Positions 45,561 to 57,209 of a DNA stretch of 64,000 bases are shown here, in pieces. How positions within the stretch are numbered: the first letter of the stretch is position 1; each line of letters starts with the position of its first letter. The notes under the pieces were generated by a model. That model had not been told where the DNA came from. It worked only from the letters and a program-made list of their open reading frames with translations, and did no database searches. The DNA is from Meghimatium bilineatum (Eukaryota > Mollusca > Gastropoda > Stylommatophora > Philomycidae): assembly GCA_034231615.1 (NCBI GenBank), contig CM067315.1, positions 33,292,156 through 33,356,155 of the forward strand, in the 5' to 3' direction. The position numbers were made by a program, and so were the translations under genes.

Positions 45561-45889
45561 AATTTTATGCTTCACCCCTTCACTGATTAAATATACTTTC
45601 ATTGATCAAATACCAAGTAACAGAATACTGCTCCTTTTTGGTGCATGTCAATAGTGGAACATGCTGGATATTTTACTTGTTACTTTATGTAATCCTGCTC
45701 TGTATAAGAGTTACGGAGCAGGTCTATGATAGCTAAGATATTAAATTCTAACCCTGTCGCAGGCAGATATGCATCCGGACTATTCAGAAAGCAATGGCAG
45801 ACTACTAAACTAAGTAAATAATGCCAAGAAAATCACTACAACTCATAAAAAATGTTTAAATGCTGGGTTGATGGCTAGATCCTTAATTT

Positions 45890-46240
45890 TGTATACCGGT
45901 ACTATCAATTTTAACTTGTGTCACCACTAACTACTTTATACCTTGATATGCTACCAATTTTAACTTGTATCACCACTAACTACTTTATACCTTGATATAC
46001 TATAAATTTTAACTTGTCACTACTAACTACTTTATACCTTGATATACATCCAATTTTAACTTTATCACCTCTAACTACCTTATACCTTGATATATTAACA
46101 ATTTTAACATGTGTCACTAACTACTTTATACCTTGATATAGGTCTACTACCAATTTTAACTTGTGTCACTACTAACTACTTTATACCTTGACATACTACC
46201 AGTTTTAACTTGTGTCACTACTAACTACTTTATACCTTAT
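45890..46240. repeat. Minisatellite, about 49-bp unit, 7 copies
   Basis: CAATTTTAACTTGTGTCACC followed by ACTAACTACTTTATACCTTG and ATATACTA, with small indels between copies. Confidence 0.92.
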
Positions 46241-46359
46241 ATGTCTTTATTAATTGATTAATGCGAGGGGAAGGGGTTGTTTTACCTAAAATAAGTGAAT
46301 AAAAAGGTCATTTGCCTCTCTTTGTGTTAATTTCCCCTTTTTCATGTGAAATTTGATAT

Positions 46360-46562
46360 CCTTTTGTGGGAAATCTGTGATTTATTGCCTTTTGTGGGAA
46401 ATCTGTGATTATCTGCCTTTTGTGGGAAATCTGTGATTATCTGCCTTTTGTGGGAAATCTGTGATTATCTGCCTTTTGTGGGAAATCTGTGATTATCTGC
46501 CTTTTGTGGGAAATCTGTGATTATCTGCCTTTTGTGGGAAATCTGTGATTATCTGCCTTTTG
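46360..46562. repeat. Minisatellite, 28-bp unit, 7 copies
   Basis: CTTTTGTGGGAAATCTGTGA plus TTATCTGC, almost identical copies. Confidence 0.95.
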
Positions 46563-46663
46563 GCTAAATTCCTAGTAGATAAAGTCATGTTCTGTTTTCC
46601 TAAAAAAGAGAAAGGGTTTTTAATACCTCCTCCCCCCATCTATGACCCTGGAGTGTGCATAAC

Positions 46664-46822
46664 ATCTTCTTCAGCGTTCATTCTCAAACACTTGCTGAAT
46701 TCCAATTGTAGCAGGACAATGATCCTACTAGATTTCCAGCAAGGTGTCATCCAGAGAATGCAACTGCATTGTGTTGCCATTTTATTTGCACAATAAGCCC
46801 GACACCTCCGTCTTCGGTGGAC
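46664..46822 (-). mobile_element. SINE family B, near full length
   Basis: CTTCTTCAGCGTTCATTCTC to CGACACCTCCGTCTTCGGTG; the inner hairpin is recognisable. It ends about 75 bases before the coiled-coil exon at 46898. Confidence 0.8.
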
Positions 46823-46897
46823 TACCATAATATCTAAGAACAAACTTGAGTTTCTGCCAAGAGTAGAAGTAACCTGTTATTGACTGTCTGATTTCAG

Positions 46898-47095
46898 GCA
46901 GCTCGTTCTTGTGACATGTTGGAACAGTACATGAGTTACATACATGTGATGAAGAGCAAAGAGCTTGACCAGCAGATTGCACTGTTGATGAATACTTTAA
47001 GTAAAAGCCACAAACTGGAGTCTGAGTTGGAGCACTCTAAATCATCTTTAAGTCTCCTATGTAAGGACATTACTAGCAGTGCTCAATTTATGTGA
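46898..47095 (+). CDS. Coiled-coil protein exon, possibly last
   Basis: Acceptor TGACTGTCTGATTTCAG accepts phase 0 from the exon at 43089. The frame ARSCDMLEQYMSYIHVMKSK then ELDQQIALLMNTLSKSHKLE and SELEHSKSSLSLL continues the coiled coil. There are two possible ends: a donor T/GTAAGG at 47061, or read-through to TGA at 47093-47095, making this the terminal exon. The downstream candidate at 50204 does not fit the phase of the donor option, so I cannot choose. Confidence 0.68.
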   Translation, partial: AARSCDMLEQYMSYIHVMKSKELDQQIALLMNTLSKSHKLESELEHSKSSLSLLCKDITSSAQFM

Positions 47096-47114
47096 GACAT
47101 GCTTCTGAATACTG

Positions 47115-48030
47115 AAGTAGGACATTTCATGGCATGCCTGTTATATAAATGGCATTCACAGTTCATTAATTATAGATGACATTCATAACACTGTTCATTA
47201 ATTATAGATGACATTTACAACATATTTCATTAATTATAGATGACATTTACAACATATTTCATTAATTACAGATGATATTCACAAAATATTTCATTAATTA
47301 TAGATGACATTCACAGCATACTGCATTAATTATAGATGACATTCACAGCATACTGCATTAATTATAGATGGCATTTACAACACATTAAATTAATTATAGA
47401 TGGCATTTACGACACATTAAATTAATTATAGATGGCATTTACGACACATTAAATTAATTATAGATGACATTCACAACACATTTCATTAATTATAGATGAC
47501 ATTCACAACATATGTCATGAATTATAGATGATTTCCACAACACAGTTCATTAATTATGCATTAAATTCATAACATATTTCATTAATTATAGATTTCATTC
47601 ACAACATAATTGATTTGTTATAGAGGACATTCCCAAAATGGTTCATGTGTTACAGAGGACATTCACAACATGTTTCATGTATTGTATTAGGTTATAAAAT
47701 GATTCATGTTTTACAGAGGACATTCAAGACATGGTTCATGTGTAATAGAGACATTCATAACATGGGTCATGTATTGCTGAGGACATTTACAAAATTATCG
47801 ATAAATTGTAGAGGACAATCACAGCGCAGTTCATTTATTACACAGAATATTTATAACACTGGTCCCCTATTATAGCAGATGTCACAACATGACCAATGTA
47901 TTAGTTGTAGAGGACATTAAGAAAATACTCCATACATTGTAAAGGACATTCACAAAATAGTCCATATATTTATTGTAGAAGAAATTCACAACACAGCTCA
48001 TTTATTGTAGAAGACATGCACAATTTTGTT
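47115..48030. repeat. Degenerate 32-bp minisatellite, about 28 copies
   Basis: TTCATTAATTATAGATGACA with TTCACAACATAT, regular from 47160 to 47600, then increasingly diverged (TGTTACAGAGGACATTCACA forms). Confidence 0.88.
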
Positions 48031-48059
48031 CATTCGTTGGAAAGGACAACAGAATTGTA

Positions 48060-48510
48060 TACAGTTAAATCCCATTATAACAAGCTTGTTTGGACTAATG
48101 AAATATGTATGTAATTACAGAAATTCACCATTATAGTACATTGCAAAATTTGTGAAAAAAATAGTCGATGAGGGAAGACGCAGAAGAGGTAAAAAAAAAA
48201 TCATGGACAAACATCAATGAATGGAGGACTGTATTATAGCATCCACTGTGGTACCTCTACAACCCTGGTGAGTTATGGGCTTATGGATTGATGGATATAT
48301 AGTACAGACAATAAAGAATAAATATAAATACCTGTAGGCATTTTGAACAATGTTGTTAAGTAGAAAAATGTGTGCACCACAGAAGGATTTCATTGTATTT
48401 CTATCATGGTTTGTTATATCTACAATAGCATCATCATCAAACTCCTCACTGTTGTAGGGGCACCACTCTGGAAACATCAACACAAAAACCCCGCCATGTA
48501 CAATATATCA
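48060..48510. mobile_element. LINE 3' ends in opposite orientations
   Basis: Plus-sense tail 48170-48300 (AAATCATGGACAAACATCAA, ACCCTGGTGAGTTATGGGCT). Minus-sense tail 48420-48490 (GTTTCCAGAGTGGTGCCCC ending in GATGATGATG). Confidence 0.6.
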
Positions 48511-48879
48511 GTAGTGAAACTTTCTTGTTTCACAATTAATTCTCAATGACTTTTCTGTACATTTAGTCCTCTCGTCATTATTTATTACAATGTTCCTCTG
48601 TAACATTTTTCCTTCTTATTGCTATGTCCATTCATCAACAACACTATTGAATTTCGCAGTCATATTTCTTGTTACAAATAAGCTTAATTGTCTTGTTACT
48701 ATTTCATCTACTTCAATTATTGTTGTATGCTTCAAATGAAAACCTTAAGTGTGATCTATATATCATCATTTCCATTAGTGCAGTTAAGTGTCATGGGAAA
48801 AAGTTGCAGTTGTCTGTCTTTAACCATTTGGAGTGCATTGATCATGGTCATACCATATCTATTTATAGTTTCTTTGTCT

Positions 48880-49160
48880 CCACTCATCTAGTTCTATGTC
48901 CTCCTCATGCCTTGTAACCCGATCTTCTGCTGTTGCATGCATGAAGGGCTGGTTGTATTGGTTCCATTCTTATGAGGTGGCCAAACCACCTGGTTTGCTG
49001 TCTCTGAATACAGTTTTGATATGAGCTATCTTTATTTCTTCCCTGATATCTTCATTTCTCCATCAGTCTCTTCTGCTGACATTTATATCTTTAATTAAAC
49101 ACCTAATTTCAAACACTGTGATTTCTTTTCCTCGTATCTATGTCAAGGGCCATCTTCGAC
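48880..49160 (-). mobile_element. LINE fragment
   Basis: TATGAGGTGGCCAAACCACC and TCCCTGATATCTTCATTTC correspond to the minus-sense LINE relic at 44690-44790. Confidence 0.6.
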
Positions 49161-50160
49161 AATGAGTTTAACACAAAGTAAATAGTGTGATCGAAATTAA
49201 AATAACAACAGCATTGTCTTGTAACCAGTCAATAATTTAAAGGATGGCAAAAGTGTCCTGAATGTGTCATCTTGGCACAGATGAATTCTGTGATATCATA
49301 ATAACAGGTTAAAGATTACCAACTACTACTGACATGCCACCAATGATTAGAAGCATTCTGTTAACCAGACTGTCAGAGGATATCCAACAAGGTGGAGAGT
49401 GCTGCAGTAACAAAAATAAGCAATGATAACACCTATGATAAGGTACTATTTTCACTGATTACTAATATAACTAATAAAAACCAAATACTATATCAATGAC
49501 AAATAAACAAAACAACAGAGTAACAAGGACTTTTTCCACATTATGGTGCAATAAGGACTTTATCAAGAAACAATAATGAGCAATAAATGAACAATAATGA
49601 GTAATAAACACACAAAACTGTTGGTGAGTGTTAGATGAAATGTGATATATTCATAAAATAATAACCTATACTGAATGAAAATAGGAAACAATAAAAAGTA
49701 GACAATGAAAAAATGTTAGGTTGTTCCGTTCATTGTGGGATAATGTGTCCACACACATTCCAACTTTTTAATATTAGGCTTAATTTCATACAGCTTCTGC
49801 TACCAATAATTCAATCTGTACGCAACACACTGAGAGGTCCCCCTTCCCCTAAGGCTCTTCCAGGGGGAAGGGCGGCTCTCAGTATATTGTGCACAGATAG
49901 ATGGATACTGTGTTTTATTCACCTTTAAAGAAAATTTGTTTCGTTATATAATCTATGGTTTGTTTCATTAAAAGCGTGGACACATTATCCCTAAAGTACC
50001 AGTTGTTTCTTTGTTTTTTGTTATTTCTCATTGACATTATTTATGCTATTTATTAGCTATATTCGTAATCAGTGACAATAATACTTGATCATAGGTGTTA
50101 TAGCATTCTGTTATCCATTTTTGTGATCAGTGAAGCGATAATGCCGATAGAAATTAATTA
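49160..50160. other. No gene recognised
   Basis: AT-rich. A minus-strand CTTGATAAAGTCC near 49556 recalls the Penelope-type motif. AATAATGAG phrases recur around 49570-49610. Confidence 0.4.
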
Positions 50161-50203
50161 GGGATTGAAGGTCCAGTTTGGTGATGCATGCCTATCAATT
50201 CAG

Positions 50204-50272
50204 TAAATGTGTGAGTGAAGTAGAAAGTCTCAAATTGGCATTACACACCAGTTATGAACAGTCTGTCACAGA
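50204..50272 (+). CDS. Weak candidate exon, coiled-coil-like
   Basis: After TATCAATTCAG one base and an open frame encode KCVSEVESLKLALHTSYEQS and VTEF. No good donor is visible before LINE sequence begins near 50330, and its phase does not follow from the 46898 exon. It may be a chance frame; the end coordinate is approximate. Confidence 0.22.
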
Positions 50273-50329
50273 ATTCACACATCTTACTGTTGTATACCAG
50301 GAAATGAAAATACAGATATGCTTAGAAAA

Positions 50330-50640
50330 GATCAATATAGAAACAAAAAGACCAAGAAATCACCTACCAGGTAAAGAGGCCCCTCATAAAAACTATTAGA
50401 AAAGTTGAGCGCTCAAAGACAACTATCACTATCTTTACAGAGCTGAGCAAGTTATCATCCGCACTAAGACAGGACCAACAGAATAAGCAGCCACTAAAAT
50501 AGACTAAGACTGGTTCCATCATTGTGTCCATGTGTGTAGGCAGACAGACTGCAGAAAATATTCTGCAAGACTGCATTACACTAAACCAGTTAAATGAGGC
50601 TGACCCCAGGATCATAAATTTGTTTTCAATAAGGAGGGGG
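50330..50640 (+). mobile_element. LINE fragment, post-RNase H region
   Basis: KRPRNHLPGKEAPHKNY, then AGCTGAGCAAGTTATCATCC and GCAAGACTGCATTACACTAA (LQDCITL), matching 62985-63450. Confidence 0.75.
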
Positions 50641-51028
50641 TTTTCTCTAAAAAAAAAAAAAATACCGGTAGGTAATTTGCCAGATTTTGTGTGTAATTCC
50701 CTTATGAGTGGTTCAACCAACCATTTGATTACATTCCTACCACTAAAAGTCATGTTCAGTTTGCTAAGGGGAATGATTGAACCTTCCAAACCCCATCTCC
50801 ATCTACAGTGGGTTTGACTGGCCCACAGAGGCAATCAGCTGATATATAATCAGATATCCACAGAAAAAAAGTATGGGAGCCTTGCACAGCTTTCAAATAC
50901 AGCAACATTTATCAAGAAAACCAGACTTGCTGTGTAGACATGTTTAACTGCAAACAAGAAGATATAATATAATTCTTCAAACATCATTAATGACAATATT
51001 AACAGGTTACAGGACAATCGCATAATTA

Positions 51029-51378
51029 TTCTTCTGTGTCCATTCTCAAAATCCTGCAGATGAGCAGGGTGTAGTCCGGAATTGAACAGAAGAAGAATGG
51101 TTATTATTATTCTTTTGTGTTCATTCTCAAACTCCTGAAGATGAGCAGGGTGTAGTCCAAAGAACAGAATACGTTGTGTCATGTTTACTGCGATATCTGT
51201 ACCTTTCAGTCTGATACATACAACTTTAGCATAGCTTCTGTGTCACCTTAATCTTGTATGGGATGGACAGACAACTCCACCCCACAGCCTCCTTAATTAC
51301 ATGCATTATTACCCCTCTTACAACATGCATGGAAAATAAATAATGTTGCTATCCTTTGTTCCCCTTTCGGGCCATGGT
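51029..51378 (-). mobile_element. SINE family A with a duplicated 3' end
   Basis: Two 3' ends stand in tandem: CCATTCTCAAAATCCTGCAG at 51041 and TTCATTCTCAAACTCCTGAA at 51119, each followed by the GAGCAGGGTGTAGTCC phrase. Then a single body runs to CCCCTTTCGGGCC. It is either a tail-to-tail insertion or a slippage product. Confidence 0.75.
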
Positions 51379-51654
51379 AAGACAGAGGCGATGGTTTATT
51401 CTAATTTCAATCACTCTTTTAAGGTTTTCACTTGAAGCACCCTCAGATGTTTTAGATTTTAGTTTTCCTTATGCATCAGATTGTTAAATTACAATTGATA
51501 TCGATATCAAATTCTGCAGTTATCAATTATTGTATAAAAATTACCAGTCAACGCTTGCTTTCTTGCATATGAATTTGTGTGGTATTGTTTCCTGAGGGTC
51601 ATTTAGTATACCTATCAGATACTAGTGTTTCATCCCAAAATAACCCATGATCTT

Positions 51655-51812
51655 TTAACCCAGAAGTTTGTAATAGATAGTACTTTTAACCCAGAAGTTT
51701 GTAATAGATAGTACTTTTAACCCAGAAGTTTGTAATAGATAGTACTTTTAACCCAGAAGTTCGTAATAGATAGTACTTTTAACCCAGAAGTTTGTAATAG
51801 ATAGTACTTTTA
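51655..51812. repeat. 31-bp unit, five copies
   Basis: TTTTAACCCAGAAGTTTGTA plus ATAGATAGTAC; the copies differ at only one or two positions. Confidence 0.95.
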
Positions 51813-52189
51813 AAGTTAATACAAGTGTGTTGGATAAAGAATAAGTATATTTTGTACAAAATACAGAAAATCTGCTCAAGTTAAAGGGTACAAGTTAACA
51901 AGCACCTATTGACATGAACAACTTGGTTCTATATTTTCAATAGATATGTTCCCAAAATAAGGGTCTATCTTTTTTTTTTGCAGAAAGCAAAATGAAATTT
52001 GGGCAATTTTATTCATGCACAGCACATTATTTTCCTTGTCTAATCAGTCTATAATTGCTGATCATTTGTTTGGAGTTGAGATATTTCTTTTAGGAGGGTC
52101 GTATGGGTGGGTCTCTCAGTGGATAGTATGCAGATTGGGGGGAGGGGGGCTTGGCTCTCAGTGGGTAGTCCACAAATCTTCTGGTCCCA

Positions 52190-53125
52190 ACTGAACCAGT
52201 GAATTGGCACCAGCGAGACAAATAGGTGTCCGCTGAGCCAGTGAATTGGTATCAGTGAGACAAATAGATATCTGCTGAATCAGTGAATTGGTACCAGCGA
52301 GACAAATAGGTGTCAGTTGAACCAATGAGACAAATAGTTGTCAGGTAAACCGGTGAATCGGTACCAGTGAGACAAATAGATGCCAACTGAACCAGTGAAT
52401 TGGTACCAGTGAGACAAATAGGTGTCAGTTGAACCAGTGAATTGGTACCAGTGAGACAAATAGATATCAGTTGAACCAGTGAATTGGTACCAGTGAGACA
52501 AATAGGTGTCAGTTGAACCAATGAGACAAATAGGTGTCAGTTGAACCAATGAGACAAATAGGTGTCAGTTGAACCAGTGAATTGGTACCAGTGAGACAAA
52601 TAGGTGTCAGTTGAACCAATGAGACAAATAGTTGTCAGGTAAACCGGTGAATTGGTACCAGTGAGACAAATAGATGCGAACTGAACCAGTGAATTGGTAC
52701 CAGTGAGACAAATAGGTGTCAGTTGAACCAATGAGACAAATAGGTGTCAGTTGAACCAATGAGACAAATAGGTGTCAGCTGAACCAGTGAATTGGTACCA
52801 GTGAGACAAATAGGTGTCAGTTGAACCAGTGAATTGGTACCAGCGAGATAAATAGGTGTCTGCTGAACCAGTGAATTGGTACCAGTGAGACAAATAGGTG
52901 TCAGTTGAACCAGTGAATTGGTACCAGTGAGACAAATAGGTATCAGTTGAACCAGTGAATTGGTACCAGTGAGACAAATAGGTGTCAGTTGAACCAATGA
53001 GACAAATAGGTGTCAGTTGAACCAATGAGACAAATAGGTGTCAGTTGAACCAGTGAATTGGTACCAGTGAGACAAATAGATGCCAACTGAACCAGTGAAT
53101 TGGTGCCAGTGAGACAAATAGGTGC
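52190..53125. repeat. Mixed 42-bp / 28-bp satellite array
   Basis: The long unit is GTTGAACCAGTGAATTGGTA then CCAGTGAGACAAATAGGTGTCA (42 bp). The short unit lacks 14 bases and reads GTTGAACCAATGAGACAAAT plus AGGTGTCA (28 bp). Short units occur singly or in pairs at about 52315, 52510, 52605, 52725 and 52990. The array ends in GCCAGCTGGTTCGAATCCTG, a B-box phrase. Confidence 0.92.
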
Positions 53126-53428
53126 CAGCTGGTTCGAATCCTGTTTGCTGCTTTCTGATTTTTTTCCATAAATCCGTGATGCTTCTTAATTATATTATTT
53201 ATTTCCCATGTTACATCTTAAACTATTTTGTTTCCATTTATTTATTATTTATGTTTAGAAGTAGCCTAACTGGTCCTTGTAGTACTGAGGCCTAATGATG
53301 GCACATGTTAGTATTAAATGTTTGTGGTTCAAGATATTTATGTACCTGTGCAGTGTGTGTCAATCAATCTGTCCATATTCATAGCAGTTTAAGAATATAC
53401 ACGTTGTCAATCTTGGCTAAAATCTCAT

Positions 53429-54018
53429 CTGTTTAGAGATGCGGCTTGGTCCAATGTGGAAAATATGTTGACTCAAGTTGCAAGGCACATAGGTGCCAGC
53501 TGAACAGACCTAGTTCAAATCCCATTTGCTGCCTTCTGATTTGATCAGTGTCAATTGTACAAGCTAGTCAACAGACAAAGATTGCTATGAAAATCTATCA
53601 TTTTATGTGTTTGTTCTCAAACTCTCACAGGAACTCTCTTGTAGCAGGACACTGGTTCTACTAGATTACCAGTAGAACATAGTCCGTAGAACGGATATGC
53701 ATTGCATCGCTGTTTTATTTGAGCCAATGGCCCAGCACATTTAAATTCTTCAAATAACTAATACAGTGTTTTTGTCAATTTTACTGAACAGTGGACCCCA
53801 ATAGCCATATATTTAGTAGGCCAGCCGTACTTCACAACATGTTTATAAAAATTTATCATAATGCACTGTCTTTGTCTGTTGAACTTGTACAACTGGCACT
53901 GATCAAATCAGAAGGCAGCAAACGGGATTTGAACTAGGTCTGTTCAGCTGGCACCTATGTGCCTTGCAACTTGAGTCAACATATTTTCCGCATTGGACCA
54001 AGCCGCATCTCTAAACAG
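53429..54018. repeat. Long inverted repeat with B-box arms
   Basis: Arm 1 (53429-53581) and arm 2 (53867-54018) are inverted copies. Arm 1 has GATGCGGCTTGGTCCAATGT, GGTGCCAGCTGAACAGACCT and GTTCAAATCCCATTTGCTGC, each present in reverse complement in arm 2. The 285-bp spacer holds a SINE family B copy (53605-53760). Confidence 0.85.
53605..53760 (-). mobile_element. SINE family B copy in the inverted-repeat spacer
   Basis: TGTTCTCAAACTCTCACAGG, GTAGCAGGACACTGGTTCTA and GCCAATGGCCCAGCACATTT. Confidence 0.75.
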
Positions 54019-54289
54019 AGATGTCAACTTGCATGTTTTCTGTATTTTGTGCTAGTTTTCATTGTTAAGAGTTTTGCCTGTGTTACAACAAAAGCCTGGA
54101 TTTCTAGTTCAGGGACAAAGAATAGGGATACTGTCTTCTTTTCTGGCAAGTCATAGGAGGCGACTAAGGAAAGTTGAGAGATAGGCTGACAACCTATTAC
54201 CGGTGAAAAATTTATCAGTCACATCATCTCAATTTCTTATTTTTGTTTTCTATCAAATAATTCCATGGATGATGAAGATATGCAGGCCA

Positions 54290-54560
54290 AAGAACATTAG
54301 GTTGGTTGGTTGGTTGCTGATCCAGCGGTCCGTGGGCTCATGCCCTTTGACCCAATGCCATTGTGTGATATATGCATGTGTTTGTGAGTTGTTGTTTTGT
54401 TCCATATAATGTGTTCCATTTATCTGGCCCTGGAGGGAGAAGCATTTTCCTGATGTCATCCAGCGCTGGACATTCAAAAAGGTGGTGGTCAACAGTTTCG
54501 TATGGATGAGTGCACAGCCGGCACCCTGGAGTGTGTTGTGGTTGTATCAAAGAACATTAC
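54290..54560 (-). mobile_element. LINE end: CCHC-like frame joined to family C
   Basis: The minus frame reads TPGCRLCTHPYETVDHHLFE then CPALDDIRK, the Cys/His motif found after the RNase H or RT domain of some LINEs. The text passes straight into the family C phrase GGTCAAAGGGCATGAGCCC. Confidence 0.75.
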
Positions 54561-55400
54561 ACCTTTGTCCTTTTGTGGCAGACACACCTAATGGGACGGG
54601 AAATGCTAGATGGGTCAACAAATCTGACAGAAGAATGATAAGATAGTTGATTCAGATGTGTGTGCATTACCACTGGCAGAACATAGTAATCCTGGTACAC
54701 TGGAATGCCTCCCTTCTGAGATGTAACATATATTCATAAACTCCCCTTACACTTCAAGTCCAGGCGTCACCTCAGTTACACAAATGAGAAGAATCTGTGT
54801 TTTTGTCAGAAAGGTTATGGTCTATCAAGACTACCTGCTCACAGTTAAAGAGATTATTTCATCATTATCATTGCTAAGAAAGGAGTGGTTCCTACTTCTG
54901 AATAAATTGGTTGTCTAGAATATTACATGGATATACTGCTCTGGTCCCAAAGGAGAGGCAACAAAAATGAGTAGGGGGGTCACCATTTGCTACACACTAG
55001 GAATATCTTTAGGAAATCCAAGCACTTATGGACTGATGGTATGATGTACAGTTAGGATGATCTATCAACTAACTGACATATATGGCCACCTTAAACACAT
55101 ACGTTCATTCCTGAGGATGTTTTTAACACCTTTTAGGACATGTAATACTGATTAAGAGATCCTAACGAATGAACTCATGTCTTTACTACAACTCCACATT
55201 ATCACCAAATATTTACTGCTGTTTGCTTTATTTAATATTCATCAGTTTGCTTCCCTAGGAATTACTAGTAATAGTGATCTTGCATCCTTTTGTCAACTTT
55301 TTTTTGTATCCAGGAGACTTCCAATCTTAGCTGTGAACAATGCTTTTAGTAAAAGGCTCATTCTTACTATTTTTTTCAACACCATATTTTTTATCATCAT
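54560..55400. other. No gene recognised
   Basis: Contains two phrases repeated at 58800-58900 (TGCTACACACTAGGAATATC and GCACTTATGGACTGATGGT), suggesting another old dispersed repeat. Confidence 0.4.
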
Positions 55401-56545
55401 AGGGTGCCATGTCAGCTAGCGCTGGTGATCATGGCTCTCCACAGCTCTCTGTCTTCAGAATTATGTATCAATCTCGCTGTTGTTTCCCTTGCCTCGCAAG
55501 GTTGTTAAACTGTCTAATATTTTCTCACGTTGTCGCCCTGTCTCTGTTGCCGTCAATCTTGCCTGTTGTGACTATGTTCTCCAAACCTTCCTGTCTCATG
55601 AAGTAGCAAAAAAATGATTGTCTTTTTCTTATATTATTGATTAATGTTCATTTCGCATTTGACTTTCAACACCTCCACAGTAGTTGTTCTGGCAGTCCAT
55701 GATATTCTCAGCCTTCTTCTATAGAACCACATCTCTATTGCCTCTAATTTTCCTATTTTCCAGTTTGTTTATTGTCCAAGACTCGCACCCATATGTTAGT
55801 ATAGGAGTTATATAGCACTGCAGAACTCTCTCACCTTTAATGACAAGGTCATATTAGACAATATATTTTTCATTTTTCTGAATGTTGTTTTTGCCTGTGC
55901 TATTCTGCTTCTTATTTCTCTTGAACTTCTTCCGTCTACTGTAAACATTGTACCTAAATATTTGAATTGGTGGACCTGTTTTAATACTATATCATTCACT
56001 TTGATCTTGCAAGGTGTATTATTTTGTTTCTTTGAAATAACCATTACTTCTGTTTTCTTTATATCTAGGAAGAGGCCTTTTTCTTTACTTTCTGTGACTA
56101 CTACATTAATTAAATCTTGAAGGTCTTCCTCACTTTTTGCAATCAGAACAGTGTATCTCAAATTATTTATGTTGTGTCCTCCCACTGATATTCCAGGGAT
56201 ATCAACTATTGCACGCATTATGTTGCTTGATGTGGGTACATAAACTGGTACAATGTTGATATCCAATGGTTTTCCTGTTAGTTTCACTAATATTACCCGG
56301 TCTGATATTGCCATCAAACCCTTCACCGTTTTTCCTGTTTCCGTGTCTAATAATACACCTACACCTCTCTCGTGTTTTTGTTCTCCTGAGTATATGACTT
56401 TAAATTTATCAGATAGTATCTCTCCTGCCCCAGTGCATCTCATTTCACTCATTCCTAAGATATTTATATTCATTCTTTCCATTTCTTGTTTGATTTTGTC
56501 TAATTTACCACTCTGCGCTAACGATCTGACGTTCCATGTTTAATA
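55400..56545 (-). mobile_element. LINE with in-frame endonuclease-RT fusion by internal deletion
   Basis: A 224-residue minus frame (56482-55808) starts with an apurinic-endonuclease-like segment (NINILGMSEMRCTGAGEIL, HERGVGVLLDTETGK, VPVYVPTSSN). From about residue 88 it becomes RT C-terminal sequence (GISVGGHNINNLRYTVLIAK, LDIKKTEVMVISKKQN, HQFKYLGTMFTVDGRSSREI). The RT palm is missing, including the ADD of the expected YADD box. A further RT tail continues to 55400. Confidence 0.8.
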
Positions 56546-57033
56546 TTAATACTAAGTACTCTAGGCCTACTTCTGTGTGTCGTCATGACTTTCTTCTTGG
56601 GAGAATAATGTGGTAGTTTCCCGTTGATTTTCACATCCATATGGGGGATATCCATTTATATCCACTCCCTTTGACAATATTTTATGTCGGGACAAATGGG
56701 TGCCACGCCATGCCCAGTTGCAGAGCTACCACTAATACTGGTGGCTATCAGCCACTGCCTTGTTCACGCCTAGTGAATATCATGACGGCAACACTGACAT
56801 CTAAACTCTGATTCCCCTCCAGGAATATTCAAATTTACACAATAGAAGACACACAAGGAATTTTCTGCACATTTCAGTTGTTAGCCATTCACTTTTAATA
56901 ACACATAATACAATATTAAATAATCCTCATGTGACGATTGACAGAATAACGTTCAAATTTGCGCCATGTTGACACGGAACATATTTTTATACAGTAAATA
57001 AAACACAGTAATTATCAAATGGGTAAAAGAACA

Positions 57034-57039
57034 TTTATT
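57034..57039 (-). terminator. Polyadenylation signal AATAAA for AIMP3
   Basis: Minus-strand AATAAA about 170 bases after the TGA at 57210. Confidence 0.4.
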
Positions 57040-57209
57040 ACAGCTTTAAGCTAAAATCATCATCATGAGTCATGTGACATTGACAATTCACAACTTTCAC
57101 ACAGAAGGAACCACAATAAAAGTTTCCATGAATGCACAACTTAAAATCACCATTATACAATTCTTAATTTTCATGGAAAAATTGTTGGCAAATGACACAC
57201 AAATCTTGG

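Noticed and set aside
48330-48490. Minus-strand open segment HDRNTMKSFCGAHIFLLNN with a CAG/GTATTT donor
   Set aside because: Its upstream half is a LINE 3' tail ending in GAT repeats, so the apparent acceptor lies at a transposon end; no family match and no partner exon.
51968-52090. Very strong acceptor (T-run then GCAG) followed by an open plus frame
   Set aside because: The frame has no resemblance to the coiled-coil gene and no clear donor; T-runs ending in GCAG occur by chance in AT-rich DNA.
52252-53025. Minus-strand frames with YLSHWYQFTGSTDT repeats
   Set aside because: Produced by the 42/28-bp satellite, whose unit lengths preserve or shift frame without stops.
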